This document shows, one piece after another, positions 7,239 to 9,114 of a stretch of DNA of 9,114 nt. A model generated the notes under the pieces. The model ran no database searches. It was not told the DNA's origin and worked only from the letters and a program-made list of their open reading frames with translations. Numbering within the stretch: the first letter of the stretch is position 1; each line of letters begins with the position of its first letter. This stretch comes from Comamonadaceae bacterium. GTDB lineage: Bacteria > Pseudomonadota > Gammaproteobacteria > Burkholderiales > Burkholderiaceae_C. The stretch spans positions 1 through 9,114 of the forward strand of contig CANGOY010000063.1 in NCBI GenBank assembly GCA_947455585.1, written 5' to 3'. The position numbers and the translations under genes were made by a program.

Positions 7239-8213
7239 ATGGATTCCGCCCGCACCTACCTCACCGCCGCCCTCTACAAATTCGTCGCATTGCCCGATTT
7301 CGCCGAGTTGCAAGCGCCTTTGCAAGCCTGTTGCGAAGCCAACGACGTCAAAGGCACGCTGCTTTTGGCGCACGAAGGCATCAACGGCACGATTGCGGGC
7401 CCAGAAGCGGGCATTCACGCCGTGCTGGCGTTTTTGCACGCAGACCCGCGTTTGGCCGACTTGCAACACAAAGCATCGTGGAGTCCCAAGCCGCCGTTCA
7501 CCCGCATGAAGGTGCGGTTGAAAAAAGAAATCGTCACCATGCGTGTGCCCGAGCTAGACCCGACCAAGACAGTGGGCCAGTATGTCAAACCCAAAGACTG
7601 GAACGCCCTGCTGGCGGACCCCGACGTGGTGGTGATTGACACTCGCAACGATTACGAAGTGGCGATTGGCACTTTCAAGGGGGCGATTGACCCCAAGCTC
7701 AAGAACTTCGTGCAGCTACCCGCCTGGCTAGACGCCCAAGAAAACTTGCAAGGCGACGCTGCCAAAAAGACCAAAGTAGCCATGTTTTGTACCGGTGGCA
7801 TCCGCTGCGAAAAATCCACCGCGCTCATGAAAATGCGCGGCTTTGACAAGGTGTATCACCTTGAAGGCGGCATCCTCAAATACCTTGAAGAAATTCCGGT
7901 TGAGCAAAGCATGTGGGAAGGCGATTGCTTTGTGTTCGACGAGCGCGTGAGTGTGGGTCACGGACTGGGTTTGGGACACCACGCCTTATGCCGTTCCTGC
8001 CGCTGGCCGCTGAGCGAGCAAGACAAACTGTCGCCGCATTACGTGCTGGGCGTGAGTTGCGAACATTGCCACGACCAGCGCACGCCTGAGCAAAAAGCTC
8101 AGATGGCGGAGCGTCAGCGCCAAGTGGAGCTAGCCGAGGCCCGCGGTGAACTTCATGTAGGTGCCAAGATGCCTGAGCACAACCACGGCCACGGCCACGC
8201 AAAGGGCGACTGA
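7239..8213 (+). CDS. trhO: tRNA uridine(34) hydroxylase TrhO (rhodanese-domain protein, YceA family)
   Basis: A 324-residue protein of the TrhO/YceA (UPF0176) family. Characterised members hydroxylate U34 of certain tRNAs at position 5 in an oxygen-dependent, prephenate-independent way, giving ho5U on the route to cmo5U/mo5U. The N-terminal domain carries the signature EGINGT (residues 46-51). A rhodanese domain spans about 115-215, with the active-loop Cys184 in CTGGIRCEKS; Cys190 in the same loop is also conserved in the family. The C-terminal part has two CxxC pairs (Cys251/254 and Cys274/277), as in relatives, probably a zinc site. The chain ends in a His-rich tail (His314, 316, 318, 320). 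Start chosen at ATG 7239 from its Shine-Dalgarno. It lies 46 bases after the patatin-like gene. Confidence 0.93.
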   Translation: MDSARTYLTAALYKFVALPDFAELQAPLQACCEANDVKGTLLLAHEGINGTIAGPEAGIHAVLAFLHADPRLADLQHKASWSPKPPFTRMKVRLKKEIVTMRVPELDPTKTVGQYVKPKDWNALLADPDVVVIDTRNDYEVAIGTFKGAIDPKLKNFVQLPAWLDAQENLQGDAAKKTKVAMFCTGGIRCEKSTALMKMRGFDKVYHLEGGILKYLEEIPVEQSMWEGDCFVFDERVSVGHGLGLGHHALCRSCRWPLSEQDKLSPHYVLGVSCEHCHDQRTPEQKAQMAERQRQVELAEARGELHVGAKMPEHNHGHGHAKGD

Positions 8214-8229
8214 GCGCGAAGCTAGTCGC
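8206..8229. terminator. Hairpin between convergent trhO and alcohol dehydrogenase genes
   Basis: GCGACT (8206-8211) pairs with AGTCGC (8224-8229). With one bulged G (8212), AGC (8213-8215) pairs with GCT (8221-8223), leaving the loop GCGAA. The result is a nine-pair GC-rich stem that includes the trhO TGA stop and sits 2 bases from the stop of the opposing gene. Position between tail-to-tail genes suits a bidirectional terminator. Neither side has a real T-tract, so intrinsic termination is uncertain. Confidence 0.45.
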
Positions 8230-8230
8230 G

Positions 8231-9114
8231 TTACATCGCTGCGTTCAGCATCTCGCGATAGTCTTGCTCAGTTGCCAAGCGCGGATTGGTTTTGTGGCAA
8301 TGGTCGGCCATGGCGCCTTCAATCACTTTGTCAAAGCAATCGGGCGTGACGCCCATCTCTGCCAAGCCTTTGGGCAAATTCAAACGGGCGTTCATGGCGG
8401 TGATGGCTTGTGCGATGGCTTCTGCGGCTTGCGCCGATGCAGCGGCTGAGGTCACGCCACCGCCCATTTCACCCAAGCCCATGGCATAGGCCATGCGTTC
8501 CATGCGGCGCTCTTTTTGTACTGATTCGGCTTCGGCGTTGAAGCGCACCACCGCTGGCAAGAACATGGCGTTCAAAGTACCGTGGTGCAAACGTGGGTTC
8601 ACGCCGCCTAAGCTGTGGCTGAGCGAGTGCACGCAGCCCAAACCTTTTTGAAACGCCATCGCGCCTTGCATGGAGGCGCTCATCATGTTCAGGCGTGCAT
8701 CGCGGTCTTGGCCATTGGCTGTGGCGCGTTCGATGTGCGCCCAACCGCGTGTAAGTCCATCAAGTGCGATGCCGTCTGCTGGCGGGTTGAACGGCGCGGC
8801 CATGAAGGTTTCCATGCAATGCGCAATGGCGTCCATGCCTGTGGCGGCGGTCAGGGCAGGGGGCAAACCGAGGGTGAGTTCGGGGTCAAGCAACGCGGCC
8901 TTGGGCACCAAATGCCACGAGTGAAAACCCAGCTTGCGCCCATCGTCCACGATGACGATGGCCCCACGCGCCACCTCGCTGCCCGTGCCTGCGGTGGTGG
9001 GCACAGCAATGATGGGCGAAACAGCAGGTGTGATTTTGAGCGAACCGCCTTCAATAGTGGCGTAGGTTTTGAGAGGGCCCTCATGGGTGGCGGCAATGGC
9101 CACGCCTTTGGCGC
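8231..9114 (-). CDS. Iron-containing alcohol dehydrogenase (N-terminal part missing)
   Basis: A group III metal-dependent alcohol dehydrogenase, which interconverts an alcohol and aldehyde/ketone using NAD(P). The frame stays open to the window edge, reading AKGVAIAATHEGPLKTY; about 293 of the family's roughly 380 residues are present and the start lies beyond 9114. Motifs in order are PTTAGTGSEVAR, TGMDAIAHCME, GLGCVHSLSHSLGG, LHHGTLNAMFLP and HKTNPR. By analogy with FucO the metal ligands are Asp (codon 8831-8833), His (8819-8821), His in SHSLGG (8615-8617) and His in HHG (8582-8584), all present, which argues for a working metal enzyme and against a metal-free maleylacetate reductase. The substrate is not evident. 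It converges on trhO with a 17-base gap, so the two are separately transcribed. Confidence 0.92.
   Translation of the reverse strand, partial: AKGVAIAATHEGPLKTYATIEGGSLKITPAVSPIIAVPTTAGTGSEVARGAIVIVDDGRKLGFHSWHLVPKAALLDPELTLGLPPALTAATGMDAIAHCMETFMAAPFNPPADGIALDGLTRGWAHIERATANGQDRDARLNMMSASMQGAMAFQKGLGCVHSLSHSLGGVNPRLHHGTLNAMFLPAVVRFNAEAESVQKERRMERMAYAMGLGEMGGGVTSAAASAQAAEAIAQAITAMNARLNLPKGLAEMGVTPDCFDKVIEGAMADHCHKTNPRLATEQDYREMLNAAM

Noticed and set aside
8231..9114. Maleylacetate reductase as the identity of the minus-strand dehydrogenase
   Set aside because: Maleylacetate reductases lack the metal-ligand set, while all four expected Asp/His ligands are present here, and no chlorocatechol or resorcinol pathway genes are nearby.

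Overview
The window looks like ordinary chromosome from a betaproteobacterium, most likely Burkholderiales and probably Comamonadaceae. This is inferred from moderately high GC, codon choice, and the protein flavour of the fatty-acid oxidation genes, Tex and TrhO. No similarity search could be run, so the genus is open. I see no insertion sequence, phage gene, CRISPR array, tRNA or rRNA. Coding density is high, and the only gap longer than about 50 bases between genes is at 3477-3730.

Region 1 (1-3476, + strand) is a fatty-acid beta-oxidation cluster. It holds the 3' part of a FadB/FadJ-type bifunctional enoyl-CoA hydratase / 3-hydroxyacyl-CoA dehydrogenase, a complete thiolase and a PaaI-type hotdog thioesterase. 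Gaps are 21 and 18 bases and both downstream genes have good Shine-Dalgarno sites, so they are probably one operon whose promoter lies before the window. The first two enzymes carry out the last three steps of a beta-oxidation turn. The thioesterase may release CoA from stalled or dead-end acyl-CoAs.

Region 2 (3477-3730) is a 254-base intergenic gap with unusual secondary structure: a small hairpin over the thioesterase stop codon, then a long imperfect inverted repeat whose right arm can also pair with a second, closer partner. This is the least explained part of the window.

Region 3 (3731-8213, + strand) holds tex (RNA-binding transcription accessory protein), a patatin-like hydrolase starting at TTG 15 bases after tex, and trhO (tRNA U34 hydroxylase, rhodanese family). 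The close spacing suggests co-transcription of tex and the patatin-like gene. A hairpin in the 46-base gap before trhO could tune trhO expression.

Region 4 (8231-9114, - strand) is an iron-containing alcohol dehydrogenase running convergently towards trhO and cut off by the window end. A GC-rich hairpin lies between the two convergent genes.

I find no convincing new biological system. The observations most worth checking are the intergenic structure at 3573-3646, the hairpin covering the trhO ribosome binding site, and the little-studied patatin-like gene coupled to tex.
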